A DNA stretch of 50,931 nucleotides from the NCBI GenBank assembly GCA_028868515.1, contig JAGWUI010000019.1, positions 1 to 50,931 on the forward strand, given 5' to 3'. Source of the DNA: Gammaproteobacteria bacterium. Lineage in GTDB: Bacteria; Pseudomonadota; Gammaproteobacteria; Pseudomonadales; Moraxellaceae. Positions 40,389 through 50,931 of the stretch are shown piece by piece. Numbering within the stretch: position 1 is the first letter of the stretch; the number at the start of each line of letters is the position of its first letter. Below the pieces are notes generated by a model, which was given only the letters and a program-made list of their open reading frames with translations, was not told where the DNA came from and did not search any database. Position numbers and translations under genes: made by a program.

Positions 40389-40859
40389 ATGGATATTAAT
40401 TTAACCCTGCTAGGTGAAATTATTGCATTTGTGCTTTTTATCGCATTTTGCATGAAATTCATTTGGCCGCTATTGATTGGCGCAATCGAAGAACGTCAGG
40501 CGAAAATTGCTGATGGTCTAAATGCTGCTGAAATGGCGAAAGCTGAATTGGCTACTGCTCAAACTCAAGTTCAAGATGAACTGAATGCGTCTAAAGCGCA
40601 AACAGCTCAATTGATCGAACAAGCAAATCGTCGTGCTGCGCAAATGATTGAAGATGCGCGTGCACAAGCGACTGCTGAAGGTGAGCGTATTCGTCAACAA
40701 GCACGTGAAGCAATTGATCAAGAAATTAATCAAGCACGTGAAGCGTTGCGTAGCCAAGTTGCGGCTTTGGCGGTTTCAGGTGCTGAGAAGATCCTGAAAG
40801 CTCAAGTCGATCAAAATGCCCATGCTGCTATGCTCAACCAGCTAGCTGCTGAACTGTAA
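40389..40859 (+). CDS. atpF: ATP synthase F0 subunit b
   Basis: At 156 residues it has the same length as E. coli b. One N-terminal membrane helix ([20 protein letters not shown]) is followed by a long charged, Ala-rich coiled coil forming the peripheral stalk. A GAGGGA ribosome-binding site lies just before the ATG. Its C-terminus contacts delta, encoded next. Confidence 0.96.
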   Translation: MDINLTLLGEIIAFVLFIAFCMKFIWPLLIGAIEERQAKIADGLNAAEMAKAELATAQTQVQDELNASKAQTAQLIEQANRRAAQMIEDARAQATAEGERIRQQAREAIDQEINQAREALRSQVAALAVSGAEKILKAQVDQNAHAAMLNQLAAEL

Positions 40860-40871
40860 TCGAGACAAATC

Positions 40872-41432
40872 ATGGCTGAACTTTCAACGCTAGCGCGACC
40901 TTATGCCAAAGCGGCATTTGCGTATGCGACAGAACAGCAAGATACAGCGAGCGGTGTAGAAGCGTGGTCGACTGCGCTCGCTAATGCGAGTGCAGTTGTG
41001 CAAGACCAGGCTTTTGCTGACTATCTGGCACGCCCAACTTTGTCTTATCAGCAACAAGTTCAAGCTATTGTTGTGGTATTGGCAGAACAGCTCGGTAAAG
41101 TGGGTGCTGGCTTTCGTAATTTCTTGACACAACTTGCTGAACACGATCGTTTGTCATTGCTGCCAGAAGTAAGTGCAGAGTTCGAATTGCAAAAAGCCAA
41201 AGGCTTGCATGAAACTGACGTCGTCATTCAAACAGCTTTTGCACTGTCCGCTGAACAACAAAAAGCCCTGACTGATCGCTTAGCGGTTCGTTTTGGTACC
41301 AAGATTAATTCTCAGGTCGAAGTTAAACCAGAGTTAATCGCAGGTGTTGTGATTCGTGCAGGCGATCAAGTCATCGACGATTCAGTCCTTGGCAAATTGG
41401 AAAAATTACGCACTAGCTTGCTGGCTGGTTGA
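40872..41432 (+). CDS. atpH: ATP synthase F1 subunit delta
   Basis: The protein is 186 residues, slightly longer than the E. coli protein. The N-terminal helical domain opens LARPYAKAAFAYA, and the C-terminal signature is KINSQVEVKPELIAGVVIR with a conserved GDQVIDDSVLGKLEKL end. It joins the F1 head to the peripheral stalk. Twelve bases separate it from atpF. Confidence 0.95.
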   Translation: MAELSTLARPYAKAAFAYATEQQDTASGVEAWSTALANASAVVQDQAFADYLARPTLSYQQQVQAIVVVLAEQLGKVGAGFRNFLTQLAEHDRLSLLPEVSAEFELQKAKGLHETDVVIQTAFALSAEQQKALTDRLAVRFGTKINSQVEVKPELIAGVVIRAGDQVIDDSVLGKLEKLRTSLLAG

Positions 41433-41493
41433 TTCTTTTTTGAGTCCATCAACAGCAATATTAAAGAATTTTTAAATCATTGAGGAAAGCGCA

Positions 41494-43038
41494 ATGCAAC
41501 AACTGAATCCTTCTGAGATCAGTGCGCTCATTAAACAGCGTATCAGCGATCTGGACACCAGCGCCGAAGCCCGCAACGAAGGTACCATTGTTATGGTATC
41601 AGACGGTATCGTGCGGATTCATGGTCTGGCTGATGTAATGTATGGTGAGATGATCGAATTTGACGGCGGCTTATATGGCATGGCACTGAATCTTGAACAG
41701 GATTCAGTCGGTGCAATCGTACTTGGTGACTTTTTGAGCTTACAAGAAGGTCAAAAAGCGCGCTGTACAGGTCGTATTCTTGAAGTGCCAGTCGGTCCTG
41801 AGTTACTTGGTCGCGTTGTTGACGCGTTGGGTAACCCAATCGACGGCAAAGGTCCAATCAATGCAAAACTGACTGATAAAGTCGAAAAGGTTGCACCAGG
41901 TGTTATCTGGCGTCAATCAGTTGATGAGCCAGTTCAAACTGGTTATAAAGCTGTTGATACCATGATTCCAGTGGGTCGCGGTCAACGTGAATTGATCATT
42001 GGCGATCGTCAAACAGGTAAAACTGCATTGGCAATCGACGCGATCATCGCACAGAAATCTTCAGGCATTAAATGTATCTATGTTGCGATTGGTCAAAAAC
42101 AATCGACCATTGCAAACGTAGTACGTAAACTTGAAGAGTCAGGCGCATTGGCATACACCACTGTTGTGGCAGCAAGTGCTTCTGATCCAGCATCACTGTT
42201 GTTCCTTGCACCTTATTCAGGTTGTACAATGGGCGAATACTTCCGCGATCGCGGTGAAGATGCGCTGATTGTGTATGATGACTTGTCTAAGCAAGCTGTT
42301 GCATATCGTCAGATTTCTTTGCTTCTCCGTCGTCCACCAGGTCGTGAAGCGTACCCAGGTGACGTATTCTATCTCCATTCACGTTTGCTTGAGCGTGCTG
42401 CACGTGTATCTGCTGACTATGTTGAACAATTCACCAACGGTGAAGTCAAAGGTCAAACAGGTTCATTGACTGCATTGCCAATCATCGAAACCCAAGCGGG
42501 TGACGTTTCTGCATTCGTTCCAACCAACGTAATTTCGATTACTGACGGTCAGATCTTCTTGGAATCATCACTGTTTAACTCAGGTATTCGTCCTGCGGTT
42601 AACGCGGGTATTTCGGTATCGCGTGTGGGTGGTGCTGCTCAGACTAAGATCATCAAGAAACTGTCTGGTGGTATCCGTACCGCGTTGGCACAGTATCGTG
42701 AATTGGCTGCGTTTGCTCAGTTTGCGTCAGATCTTGACGAAACGACACGTAAACAACTTGAACACGGTCAACGTGTTACTGAGTTGATGAAGCAAAAACA
42801 ATACGCACCATTCTCATTGGCAGATCAAGCTGTGGCAATCTTCGCATCAAACGAAGATTATCTGACTGATGTACCAGTAAATAAAATTGGTGACTTTGAA
42901 ACTGCGTTGCTTGCATTTATGCGTTCACAACATGGTCAGTTGATGACCACGATTGATACCACTGCAAACTACGACAAAGACATCGAAGCTGAATTGCATA
43001 AAGGGATTCAAGCCTTTAAAGCGACTCAAGCCTATTAA
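41494..43038 (+). CDS. atpA: ATP synthase F1 subunit alpha
   Basis: At 514 residues it is the normal length. The P-loop is GDRQTGKTA near 170. [13 protein letters not shown] follows, then the alpha signature [17 protein letters not shown] near 365. It forms the non-catalytic nucleotide sites of the F1 hexamer. A GAGGAA ribosome-binding site precedes the ATG. Confidence 0.98.
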   Translation: MQQLNPSEISALIKQRISDLDTSAEARNEGTIVMVSDGIVRIHGLADVMYGEMIEFDGGLYGMALNLEQDSVGAIVLGDFLSLQEGQKARCTGRILEVPVGPELLGRVVDALGNPIDGKGPINAKLTDKVEKVAPGVIWRQSVDEPVQTGYKAVDTMIPVGRGQRELIIGDRQTGKTALAIDAIIAQKSSGIKCIYVAIGQKQSTIANVVRKLEESGALAYTTVVAASASDPASLLFLAPYSGCTMGEYFRDRGEDALIVYDDLSKQAVAYRQISLLLRRPPGREAYPGDVFYLHSRLLERAARVSADYVEQFTNGEVKGQTGSLTALPIIETQAGDVSAFVPTNVISITDGQIFLESSLFNSGIRPAVNAGISVSRVGGAAQTKIIKKLSGGIRTALAQYRELAAFAQFASDLDETTRKQLEHGQRVTELMKQKQYAPFSLADQAVAIFASNEDYLTDVPVNKIGDFETALLAFMRSQHGQLMTTIDTTANYDKDIEAELHKGIQAFKATQAY

Positions 43039-43130
43039 TCAGTCGGGTTTTAGCATTTGAAACTTTGTAAAAAAAGCGTTCGGATGCTAAAGCCCTTCTG
43101 GCTTTCATATTTGCAGGGCATGGTAAGCGT

Positions 43131-44003
43131 ATGGCAAGTCTAAAAGAAATTCGCGCCAAAGTGGTCAGCATCAAAAGCACGCAGAAGATTACGCGTGCGA
43201 TGCAGTTGGTTGCTGCCAGTAAGATGCGTCGCGCTCAAGAACGCATGGTTGCAGGTCGTCCGTATGCCGAAAGCATGCGACGCGTGATTGCCCATTTAGT
43301 GCAAGCACATCCTGAGTATAAACATCGTTATATGATCGAACGCCCGATTAAGCGTGTTGGTTATATTGTGGTGTCGTCTGATCGCGGTTTGGCAGGTGGT
43401 TTAAATATCAATTTGTTCAAACGTGTTGTTCAGCATGTAAAGTTGCAGCAAGAACAATCAATCGAAGTTCAATTTGCAGTGATTGGCTCTAAAGCGGTTA
43501 CTTTTTTCAAAAGTTTTGGTGGCAAGGTGTTGTCGGCAACGACTCATCTGGGTGACGCCCCAACGATGGAACAGTTAACTGGCGCCGTACACTCGATGAT
43601 GGCTGCGTTTGATAATGGTGATCTTGATCGTATTTATTTAGTGTCAAATCGTTTTGTAAATGCGATGACGCAAAAGCCAACTGTTGAACAGCTTGTGCCT
43701 TTGCCAGCAGAACAGCTTGATGAGTGGCGCCTACATCGTGATCATCCTTGGGATTATATTTACGAGCCTAGTCCAGAGAAAGTGTTGAATGGATTATTGC
43801 TTCGTTATATCGAATCTATGGTCTATCAAGGTGTTGTTGAAAACGTTGCTTCTGAACAAGCTGCTCGTATGGTGGCAATGAAAGCTGCAACAGACAACGC
43901 AGGCGATCTGATCAAGAGTTTACAGTTGGTCTACAACAAATTGCGTCAAGCTGCGATTACGCGAGAAATCTCCGAAATCGTTGGTGGTGCTGCTGCGGTT
44001 TAA
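43131..44003 (+). CDS. atpG: ATP synthase F1 subunit gamma
   Basis: At 290 residues, its N-terminal helix ([20 protein letters not shown]) and C-terminal helix ([11 protein letters not shown] ... [15 protein letters not shown]) form the rotor shaft. [13 protein letters not shown] is the conserved Rossmann-like start of the middle domain. It lies in the standard position between alpha and beta. Confidence 0.97.
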   Translation: MASLKEIRAKVVSIKSTQKITRAMQLVAASKMRRAQERMVAGRPYAESMRRVIAHLVQAHPEYKHRYMIERPIKRVGYIVVSSDRGLAGGLNINLFKRVVQHVKLQQEQSIEVQFAVIGSKAVTFFKSFGGKVLSATTHLGDAPTMEQLTGAVHSMMAAFDNGDLDRIYLVSNRFVNAMTQKPTVEQLVPLPAEQLDEWRLHRDHPWDYIYEPSPEKVLNGLLLRYIESMVYQGVVENVASEQAARMVAMKAATDNAGDLIKSLQLVYNKLRQAAITREISEIVGGAAAV

Positions 44004-44121
44004 CGCAGAAAACGTGATCAATGTAGTTGAATTTGTAATTGCGGTATGCAGCATTCACCAAAGTCGATGTCATTCTTAATGTGAGAGATGACATCGGATT
44101 TGATACTAGATTTTATTTTGA

Positions 44122-45540
<1,419 letters not shown>

Positions 45541-45564
45541 GACCATTAAGCAGGAGAACGCCAC

Positions 45565-45981
45565 ATGGCAACCTTACATTGTGATGTAGTCAGCGTAAGT
45601 GGCTCGATTTTCAGCGGCAATATTAGCATGCTGATTGCTGATGGTGTTGCAGGGCAAATGGGGATATTACCAGGGCATACGCCTTTGGTAACATTACTTA
45701 AGCCAAGCACGCTGCGAGTTCAGGATGCTAATGGTCATGAAGAGCAGATCTATGTATCGGGTGGCGTACTTGAAGTACAGCCACACGTTGTAACCGTTTT
45801 GGCGGATACTGCGATACGTGCTGCGAACTTGGATGAAGCTAAAATCTTGGAAGCGCGTCAACAAGCGGAAAACTTGTTGGCGAACCAAAAAGGTGATTTT
45901 GACTCTGCTGCTGCATTAGCAACATTGGCAGAAACAGCCGCTCAGCTTCAAACCATCCGCCGTTATCAAAATCGTGCTTAA
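45565..45981 (+). CDS. atpC: ATP synthase F1 subunit epsilon
   Basis: At 138 residues it has an N-terminal beta-sandwich (DVVSVSGSIFSGNI, GILPGHTPLVTLL) and a C-terminal helical hairpin (LDEAKILEARQQAEN) that can brake rotation. It ends the operon and is followed within 25 bases by a strong terminator. Confidence 0.97.
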   Translation: MATLHCDVVSVSGSIFSGNISMLIADGVAGQMGILPGHTPLVTLLKPSTLRVQDANGHEEQIYVSGGVLEVQPHVVTVLADTAIRAANLDEAKILEARQQAENLLANQKGDFDSAAALATLAETAAQLQTIRRYQNRA

Positions 45982-46004
45982 TTCCTAGTCATAGGATGTG
46001 TCAC

Positions 46005-46036
46005 AAAAAAAGCAGCTCATGAGCTGCTTTTTTGTT
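46005..46036 (+). terminator. Terminator of the atp operon (palindromic, bidirectional)
   Basis: An A-run, a perfect self-complementary centre AGCAGCTCATGAGCTGCT and a T-run make a strong stem 25 bases after atpC. It would also serve the convergent hydrolase gene. Confidence 0.92.
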
Positions 46037-46071
46037 GGGTTAATTTTTTGAGTGATTACGTTGAGGCTGCT

Positions 46072-47379
46072 TTAGCTTGCTAAAGCTGATTTCTCGGGGA
46101 TCGTCTGAGTGACTTTAGGTATTTGCTTAGGCTTAGGCGCGAGCCATAGCAGGACTTGATCAATGACGCGTTGACTATATTGCAGTTGCATATGATCCAC
46201 GCCATAAAAAACAACTTTCCGATCTTGTGGGATATTCAGTTGATATTCTGGATTAGCGTGTTCGCCCAGAGCGCTTTTGACGCTGACCAGATAGTCGCCA
46301 ACTGTTTCGCGAGCTTTAGAGTGGATATTCTCGCGCTCAATCGTACCTGCAATAAAATAGGCTTTGATATTTGAGGGTAGTGGCGCTGGTCGACGGTTAT
46401 CAGCAAAGTCGCCACGACGCCCAGATTTTAGATGTTCCCAGTCATCATCGCGGATACTGCCCCAGCGTAAGTCAATAATCCCTGCACTGCGAAGATCCCC
46501 AAGTCGTGCTACTGAGCCAGCAAAGGGAATTTTACCGACTTTGTCGATGACCATGTAGCCGAGACGTTCGAGCAGTGCACCTTGGTGTGGTGATCCAAGA
46601 CACATCAAATGATCAACCAAGAAGATCCAGTTAAAACCAGATTGCTTGCCATAAAATAGAGCGCTACGAGAAACTAAGCCGCCCATGCTATGACCAATGA
46701 TGTCGAGATGACTGATATCTGGGTTTTTGATGACGAGATCATTCAGGAGGTTAGAAAAAGATCGACCATTTAAGGAAATACGGCGTCCTGTGTTGTAGTT
46801 CAGATAAAGAACAGTGCAATCTTGCTGACGATAAATTTGCTCGCCCATGCTTTGATATTTACTTGGATACCAACTATGTGTGTCCATGCATAGACCGTGA
46901 ACCAAGATGACAACTCGACCACTGAGAGGGCCTGTAAATACTTTGCCATGACGATCGTATACCAACATCGGCAACGCCAATGGGTTGCAGTCATAAACTA
47001 AATGATCACCCATGATTCCGTTTAGGGCACTGACGAGCATGTGTAAAGGTGGTGCGAGGGGTTTCTGAGCGTGTTCATGGCTGGCGCGACCTAGGATACG
47101 TAATCCATGCGCAGCATATTGCCCCGTATGTTTCATCACAAATTTGATAAACCAGAAAGTGCGATCTGAAACGCCTTTTTGTAATGGAGTTTGGTTTTCT
47201 TCGCGGTATAGTCCAACGGAACGTAAGAATGTCTCACGATAGATTGCTTGAACGAATTCAGTGGTTCGGGCAACGCCAGTTGTTGCAAGTTGTGCCAGTC
47301 CTTCGATTAAATCGCCTTGTGTAATGGCTGATTTACGTAAGCTGCAATAAGGTTCATGCAAGGGCGTTGGGCTAGGCAT
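46072..47379 (-). CDS. Alpha/beta-hydrolase, lipase/PGAP1-like
   Basis: The protein is 435 residues from the ATG at 47379, which has GAGAG six bases upstream; an ATG 14 codons earlier has none. The oxyanion region VVILVHGLCMDTHSW near residue 155 and the nucleophile elbow DIIGHSMGGLVSR near 230 are those of serine esterases. The catalytic His is probably the one in GVDHMQL near the C-terminus. It lacks a clear signal peptide, so it is probably cytoplasmic or membrane-associated. Substrate unknown. Confidence 0.85.
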   Translation of the reverse strand: MPSPTPLHEPYCSLRKSAITQGDLIEGLAQLATTGVARTTEFVQAIYRETFLRSVGLYREENQTPLQKGVSDRTFWFIKFVMKHTGQYAAHGLRILGRASHEHAQKPLAPPLHMLVSALNGIMGDHLVYDCNPLALPMLVYDRHGKVFTGPLSGRVVILVHGLCMDTHSWYPSKYQSMGEQIYRQQDCTVLYLNYNTGRRISLNGRSFSNLLNDLVIKNPDISHLDIIGHSMGGLVSRSALFYGKQSGFNWIFLVDHLMCLGSPHQGALLERLGYMVIDKVGKIPFAGSVARLGDLRSAGIIDLRWGSIRDDDWEHLKSGRRGDFADNRRPAPLPSNIKAYFIAGTIERENIHSKARETVGDYLVSVKSALGEHANPEYQLNIPQDRKVVFYGVDHMQLQYSQRVIDQVLLWLAPKPKQIPKVTQTIPEKSALAS

Positions 47380-47739
47380 AAGACTCTCAATAACGGTTAT
47401 TACACAGTAAGGATACGGCATGAATAATGCGAAAGAGAAGTAGGAGGCATTTTGAACTGAAACTGCCGTCGAAACATCCTGTATCGTACTGTGTATGCTA
47501 AACGATTCAAAAGTATGATTATCAGTGAACTGTTAGACACAATATAAACATATTCGACCCTAGCATAACATTAAAGTACTTTTTGTGAACTGTTTATTCA
47601 TTCCGTTCAATTGACGAAAAGTGACTATATGGTGGTTGATTGATGATCCTTTGATGTGTTGTACAGCGTTATGGTGTGCAGATGTGGTAAATTCTCAGTT
47701 ATTCGATCAGTGACTTCTTAGGGATATTTCATATTTATT
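47380..47739. other. Intergenic region between divergent hydrolase and yqiA
   Basis: About 360 A/T-rich bases hold the promoters of both flanking genes but no ORF, repeat or hairpin that I would call. Confidence 0.5.
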
Positions 47740-48318
47740 ATGCAACTGATTTATATCCATGGTTTAAATAGTGATGCGCAATCTCCCAAAGGTCAGATGT
47801 TGACAGATTGGTGCGCGATTCATCGTCCTGACATTAAGGTGGTTCGCCCAGACCTCAACCTACCACCCATGCAAGTCATGGCAAAGTTGAGTCAACTCAT
47901 TGAAAGTGATCAAAATACAGGGCTGGTGGGGAGTTCGCAAGGCGGTTTTTTTTCAACAGCTTGCGTGGCCAAATTTGGTGTCAAAGCTGTGCTCGTCAAT
48001 CCATCAGTGCGTCCCTTTGAAACGTTGAAGCGTTTTTTTGCAAATGGTCATCATGGACATACCACACTAGGGGGTTGGACGATTACAGAAAGTGATCTGG
48101 CGGACTTTGCGACTTTATTTAATCCTGTTCCGCTTCATCCTGAAAATATCCTTGTACTATTAAAGCAAGGGGATGAAGTGTTAGATTACCGTGTTGCCGA
48201 AGGATATTATGGGCAAGATGGTGCGCAATGTTCGATGATTATTGAATCAGGTGGTGATCATTTCATGCATGATATGGCAGATAAGATTCCCTTGATGATT
48301 GATTTTTTATTTACGTGA
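47740..48318 (+). CDS. yqiA: YqiA/YcfP-family alpha/beta-fold esterase
   Basis: This 192-residue small hydrolase opens with LIYIHGLNSDAQSPKG, has the nucleophile motif GLVGSSQGGFFST near residue 65, and ends with GGDHFMHDM containing the catalytic His. Adjacent yqiA and parE is a conserved pair in enterobacteria, which supports the assignment. The cellular substrate is not established. Confidence 0.85.
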   Translation: MQLIYIHGLNSDAQSPKGQMLTDWCAIHRPDIKVVRPDLNLPPMQVMAKLSQLIESDQNTGLVGSSQGGFFSTACVAKFGVKAVLVNPSVRPFETLKRFFANGHHGHTTLGGWTITESDLADFATLFNPVPLHPENILVLLKQGDEVLDYRVAEGYYGQDGAQCSMIIESGGDHFMHDMADKIPLMIDFLFT

Positions 48319-48404
48319 TATGATTTCAGCTTTGTTTTTCAAGCAAAAATCATTGTCGGTACGCGCTATATTTACAGCATAATGAATGAAGGATTACGTG
48401 TTTA

Positions 48405-50282
48405 GTGACTCAATATACTGCTGAATCCCTAGAGGTTCTTTCTGGTCTAGATCCTGTTCGTCGCCGCCCAGGGATGTACACGGATACCACGCGCCCCAAT
48501 CATTTGGCGCAAGAAGTCATTGATAATGCTGTCGATGAAGCATTGGCAGGTCATGCCAATCAAGTCGAAGTGATCCTTTATAAAGATGGTTCGTTGTCTG
48601 TACAGGACAATGGACGCGGTATGCCAGTCGATATTCATCCTGAATATGGTCAGAGTGGTGTCGAAATCATCATGACCAAGCTACATGCGGGTGGTAAGTT
48701 TTCAACCGATAATTATCAGTTCTCTGGTGGTCTGCACGGTGTGGGAATTTCCGTGGTGAATGCTTTGTCGACGCGCGTCGATGTCAGTGTTTTGCGTGGC
48801 GGCACTCAGTACCAGATGAGTTTTGAACATGGTGACAAAGTCACAGATCTGATGGCAAAGGAAGGCTTCCCAAAGCGGCAAAGTGGAACGTTAGTGCGTT
48901 TTTGGCCTGATGCCAAGTATTTTGATAATGCGAAGTTTTCTGTTCGGGCGCTGAAGCATAATTTAAAAGCCAAAGCAGTCTTGTCGGCAGGCTTAAAAGT
49001 CATTTTCACTGATGAAGAAAGCGGTGAAAAACTCACGTGGCAATTTGAAAATGGCTTGGTGGATTACCTTAAAGATGAGTTGCAAGGGCGCGAAACAGTT
49101 CCGCTAGAGCCTTTTTCTGCGAGTGGGAAAGCAGAGCGCGCTGCGTGTGAGTTTGTGGTGTGTTGGTCGGCGGAAGATGGCGACAGTATTCAAGAAAGCT
49201 ATGTCAATCTGATTCCAACCGCGCAAGGCGGTACGCATGTCAATGGTTTGCGTACAGGGACGACTGATGCGCTGCGTGAATTTTGTGAGATGCGTAACTT
49301 ATTGCCACGCAATATGAAGTTGTCAGGCGATGACGTCTGGGATGGCGTGAATTTTATTCTGTCACTCAAGTTCCAAGAACCACAGTTTTCAGGGCAGACC
49401 AAGGAACGATTGTCGAGTCGTGAAGCTGCGCCGATTGTGCAAAGCATTGCCAAAGATGCATTTTCCCTGTGGTTAAACAAGCATCCTGATGTCGGTACAC
49501 GTCTTGCTGAAATGGCGATTGAGCGTGCAGGTCGTCGTTTGAAAGCGGCGAAGAAAGTGGAGCGTAAGAAAATCGTTTCGGGCCCTGCATTACCCGGGAA
49601 ACTGGCGGATTGCTCTGGCGCGACGCGTGAAGATACTGAATTATTCCTCGTCGAAGGAGATTCGGCAGGTGGAAGCGCGAAGCAAGCGCGGAATCGTGTC
49701 TTTCAAGCGATTATGCCGCTGCGCGGTAAGATTCTGAATACGTGGGAAGTATCGAGCAATGAAGTGCTGGCATCGCAAGAGGTGCATGATATTGCGATTG
49801 CGATTGGCGTTGATCCGGGTAGCGATGATTTATCAGAATTGCGCTATGGCAAGATTTGTATTCTGGCGGATGCGGATTCGGATGGATTACATATTGCGAC
49901 GTTGCTCTGTGCGTTGTTTGTGAAGCATTTTCCAGCGTTGATTGAGCAAGGACATTTATTTGTCGCAATGCCGCCGTTGTATCGGATTGATGCAGGGAAA
50001 GATGTGCATTACGCGCTCGATGATGACGAGTTGCAGGGCATTTTGGCAAAGATTAAAGGCAAAGCGCCACAAATTACCCGATTCAAAGGATTGGGTGAGA
50101 TGAATCCGTTGCAATTGCGTGAAACGACAATGGATCCTGATACACGTCGATTGGTACAACTTGATTTGGACGATACACATACGACCAATCATTTACTCGA
50201 TAAATTGCTGGCAAAGAAACGTGCGCCAGATCGTAAAACTTGGTTGGAAGATAAAGGTAATTTAGCGGACATCATGGTTTAA
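48405..50282 (+). CDS. parE: DNA topoisomerase IV subunit B
   Basis: At 625 residues it has the GHKL ATPase domain at the N-terminus (RRRPGMYTDT, NAVDEALAGHA, DNGRGMPVDIHP, GGLHGVGISVVNALS) and the TOPRIM domain later (LFLVEGDSAGGSAKQAR, KICILADADSDGLHI). It lacks the extra C-terminal insertion of GyrB, which separates it from gyrase. With ParC it unlinks daughter chromosomes. The start is GTG at 48405 with AAGGA upstream. Its stop codon directly abuts the presumed transposon end. Confidence 0.97.
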   Translation: MTQYTAESLEVLSGLDPVRRRPGMYTDTTRPNHLAQEVIDNAVDEALAGHANQVEVILYKDGSLSVQDNGRGMPVDIHPEYGQSGVEIIMTKLHAGGKFSTDNYQFSGGLHGVGISVVNALSTRVDVSVLRGGTQYQMSFEHGDKVTDLMAKEGFPKRQSGTLVRFWPDAKYFDNAKFSVRALKHNLKAKAVLSAGLKVIFTDEESGEKLTWQFENGLVDYLKDELQGRETVPLEPFSASGKAERAACEFVVCWSAEDGDSIQESYVNLIPTAQGGTHVNGLRTGTTDALREFCEMRNLLPRNMKLSGDDVWDGVNFILSLKFQEPQFSGQTKERLSSREAAPIVQSIAKDAFSLWLNKHPDVGTRLAEMAIERAGRRLKAAKKVERKKIVSGPALPGKLADCSGATREDTELFLVEGDSAGGSAKQARNRVFQAIMPLRGKILNTWEVSSNEVLASQEVHDIAIAIGVDPGSDDLSELRYGKICILADADSDGLHIATLLCALFVKHFPALIEQGHLFVAMPPLYRIDAGKDVHYALDDDELQGILAKIKGKAPQITRFKGLGEMNPLQLRETTMDPDTRRLVQLDLDDTHTTNHLLDKLLAKKRAPDRKTWLEDKGNLADIMV

Positions 50283-50292
50283 TGCGGATTTC

Positions 50293-50362
50293 AGCATAAG
50301 TTTGTAAAATTATAGCTAAAGCTTATAAAAAATTATAGCATAAGTTTATAAAAAGCTTATAA
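50293..50362 (+). repeat. Three tandem 21-24-bp repeats (probable TnsB-binding sites)
   Basis: Units begin at 50293, 50314 and 50337, each starting AGC followed by ATAAG or TAAAG, then TT(T/A)(G/A)TAAAA and ATTAT or GCTTAT. They are directly repeated, adjacent to each other and found only between parE and the tnsA-like start. Confidence 0.75.
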
Positions 50363-50382
50363 TCTGAACATGGAAGTTCAGG

Positions 50383-50931
50383 ATGAGCTGGAGCATGAAT
50401 AGTCCTGCGCGTAAAATTAAAAAATCTGCTGTTAAGAACATCGTTCGTTTTCCCTCTATCAAAGCAAATGGGGGAAAGCCTATTCTTGTCGAATCCATCC
50501 TAGAGTCGAAATACTGTCTTCATTTGGAGTTTGACTCCGAGGTCGTAGCGTATTTCCCACAACCTCGCACATTTAATCTTCCTGATGATGAGGATGGTCA
50601 AAACATCTATACCCCCGATTTTGAGGTGCACTATGTCTGTGGTGCTCGCAAATATGTGGAGGTGAAACCGTTTAAGTATGTTCAGTCAGCACATTATCAA
50701 GGGCTTTTCTCCCGTTTCGAGGATCTCTTGCAAAGCACTAACATAGGCTTTCTGATAGTGAGTGAAATTGAAATCTATCAAGAACCGTTACTTTCAAATT
50801 ATGAAAAGCTTTATCAGTTCAGAAAGAGACCATTCCTTGACATGAAAAACCTACACCAGTGTGCTGAAGATATCAGTGATTCGATGCCCTTAGTACGTTT
50901 GATGAGTAGACTAGGTGATCGTGTGCACTTA
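50383..50931 (+). CDS. tnsA: TnsA-like transposon endonuclease (3'-truncated by window edge)
   Basis: At least 183 codons are open to the window end. The nuclease pattern is PD-(D/E)XK: PILVESILESKY with E37/E41, YTPDF with D79, and YVEVKP with E93 and K95, in the order of Tn7 TnsA (Glu, Asp, Lys). A C-terminal helical part begins near residue 140. The start ATG at 50383 has GGAAG six bases upstream; an ATG at 50395 is an alternative. TnsA cuts the 5' ends of the element, while TnsB joins the 3' ends. Codon use is less biased than in parE, as expected for accessory DNA. Confidence 0.8.
   Translation, partial: MSWSMNSPARKIKKSAVKNIVRFPSIKANGGKPILVESILESKYCLHLEFDSEVVAYFPQPRTFNLPDDEDGQNIYTPDFEVHYVCGARKYVEVKPFKYVQSAHYQGLFSRFEDLLQSTNIGFLIVSEIEIYQEPLLSNYEKLYQFRKRPFLDMKNLHQCAEDISDSMPLVRLMSRLGDRVHL

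Larger units (their letters stand above)
50283..50931 (+). mobile_element. Left end of a Tn7-like transposon inserted at the parE terminus
   Basis: It comprises about 80 bases of A/T-rich tandem repeats that would be transposase-binding sites, then a TnsA-like nuclease gene transcribed inward. The presumed boundary is the TG at 50283, immediately after the parE stop codon; by analogy with Tn7 the first repeat begins about 10 bases inside it. The right end and the tnsB, tnsC and targeting genes are outside the window. Confidence 0.7.

Noticed and set aside
50383-50931. Stand-alone restriction-type nuclease rather than transposon TnsA
   Set aside because: The nuclease motif order, the tandem repeats in front of it and the position at a gene 3' end together favour TnsA, though the missing downstream genes leave some doubt.

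Overview
The window looks like chromosome of a gammaproteobacterium close to Acinetobacter (Moraxellaceae-like). Three things point there: the protein sequences, the moderate G+C content with A/T-rich intergenic DNA, and the neighbourhood argS - zur/znuCB - znuA - atpIBEFHAGDC, which I recall from Acinetobacter. I cannot name a species. Most of the DNA is housekeeping. Three parts look accessory: a polysaccharide cluster, a scrambled patch beside znuB, and the left end of a Tn7-like transposon at the right edge.

Layout. 1-4.2 kb: four tandem paralogous periplasmic solute-binding-like proteins, the first cut by the window edge, each gene followed by its own hairpin. 4.4-10.4 kb: erpA, anmK (reverse), tyrS, a class I methyltransferase and uvrC. 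10.4-25.1 kb, all reverse: an ABC-transporter-dependent, probably rhamnose-containing, O-polysaccharide cluster. In order of transcription it holds a phosphohexomutase, rmlB, rmlD, rmlA, rmlC, pgi, wzm, wzt, a giant methyltransferase/coiled-coil/double glycosyltransferase, two GT2 glycosyltransferases and a PglC-like initiating phosphoglycosyltransferase. 25.2-33.2 kb: mutY, thiC, two dehydrogenase/reductase genes, a SPOR-domain protein and argS.

33.3-34.8 kb is a mosaic. It contains one integron-type gene cassette (core site, membrane-protein ORF, 58-bp attC) with no integrase in view, a decayed second copy of the znuB 3' end, a possible structured RNA with its own terminator, and a very short ORF. 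34.8-38.2 kb is the zinc uptake locus: zur-znuC-znuB share overlapping codons and znuA is divergent. 38.2-46.0 kb is the complete F1Fo ATP synthase operon, with a near-consensus promoter and a strong terminator. 46.1-50.3 kb holds an alpha/beta hydrolase (reverse), a YqiA-type esterase and parE.

Directly after the parE stop codon, three tandem 21-24-bp repeats precede an ORF with a TnsA-type PD-(D/E)XK nuclease signature. I read this as the left end of a Tn7-like transposon inserted at the parE terminus; the rest lies outside the window.

How the genes work together. The Pgi, hexomutase and RmlABCD products would turn fructose-6-P/glucose-6-P into dTDP-L-rhamnose. The PglC-like enzyme would start the chain on undecaprenyl phosphate and the GT2 enzymes would extend it. 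The methyltransferase fused through a coiled coil would cap it, and Wzm/Wzt would export it, with the Wzt C-terminal domain plausibly reading the cap. The capping and length-measuring parts are inference by analogy with WbdD and WsaE.
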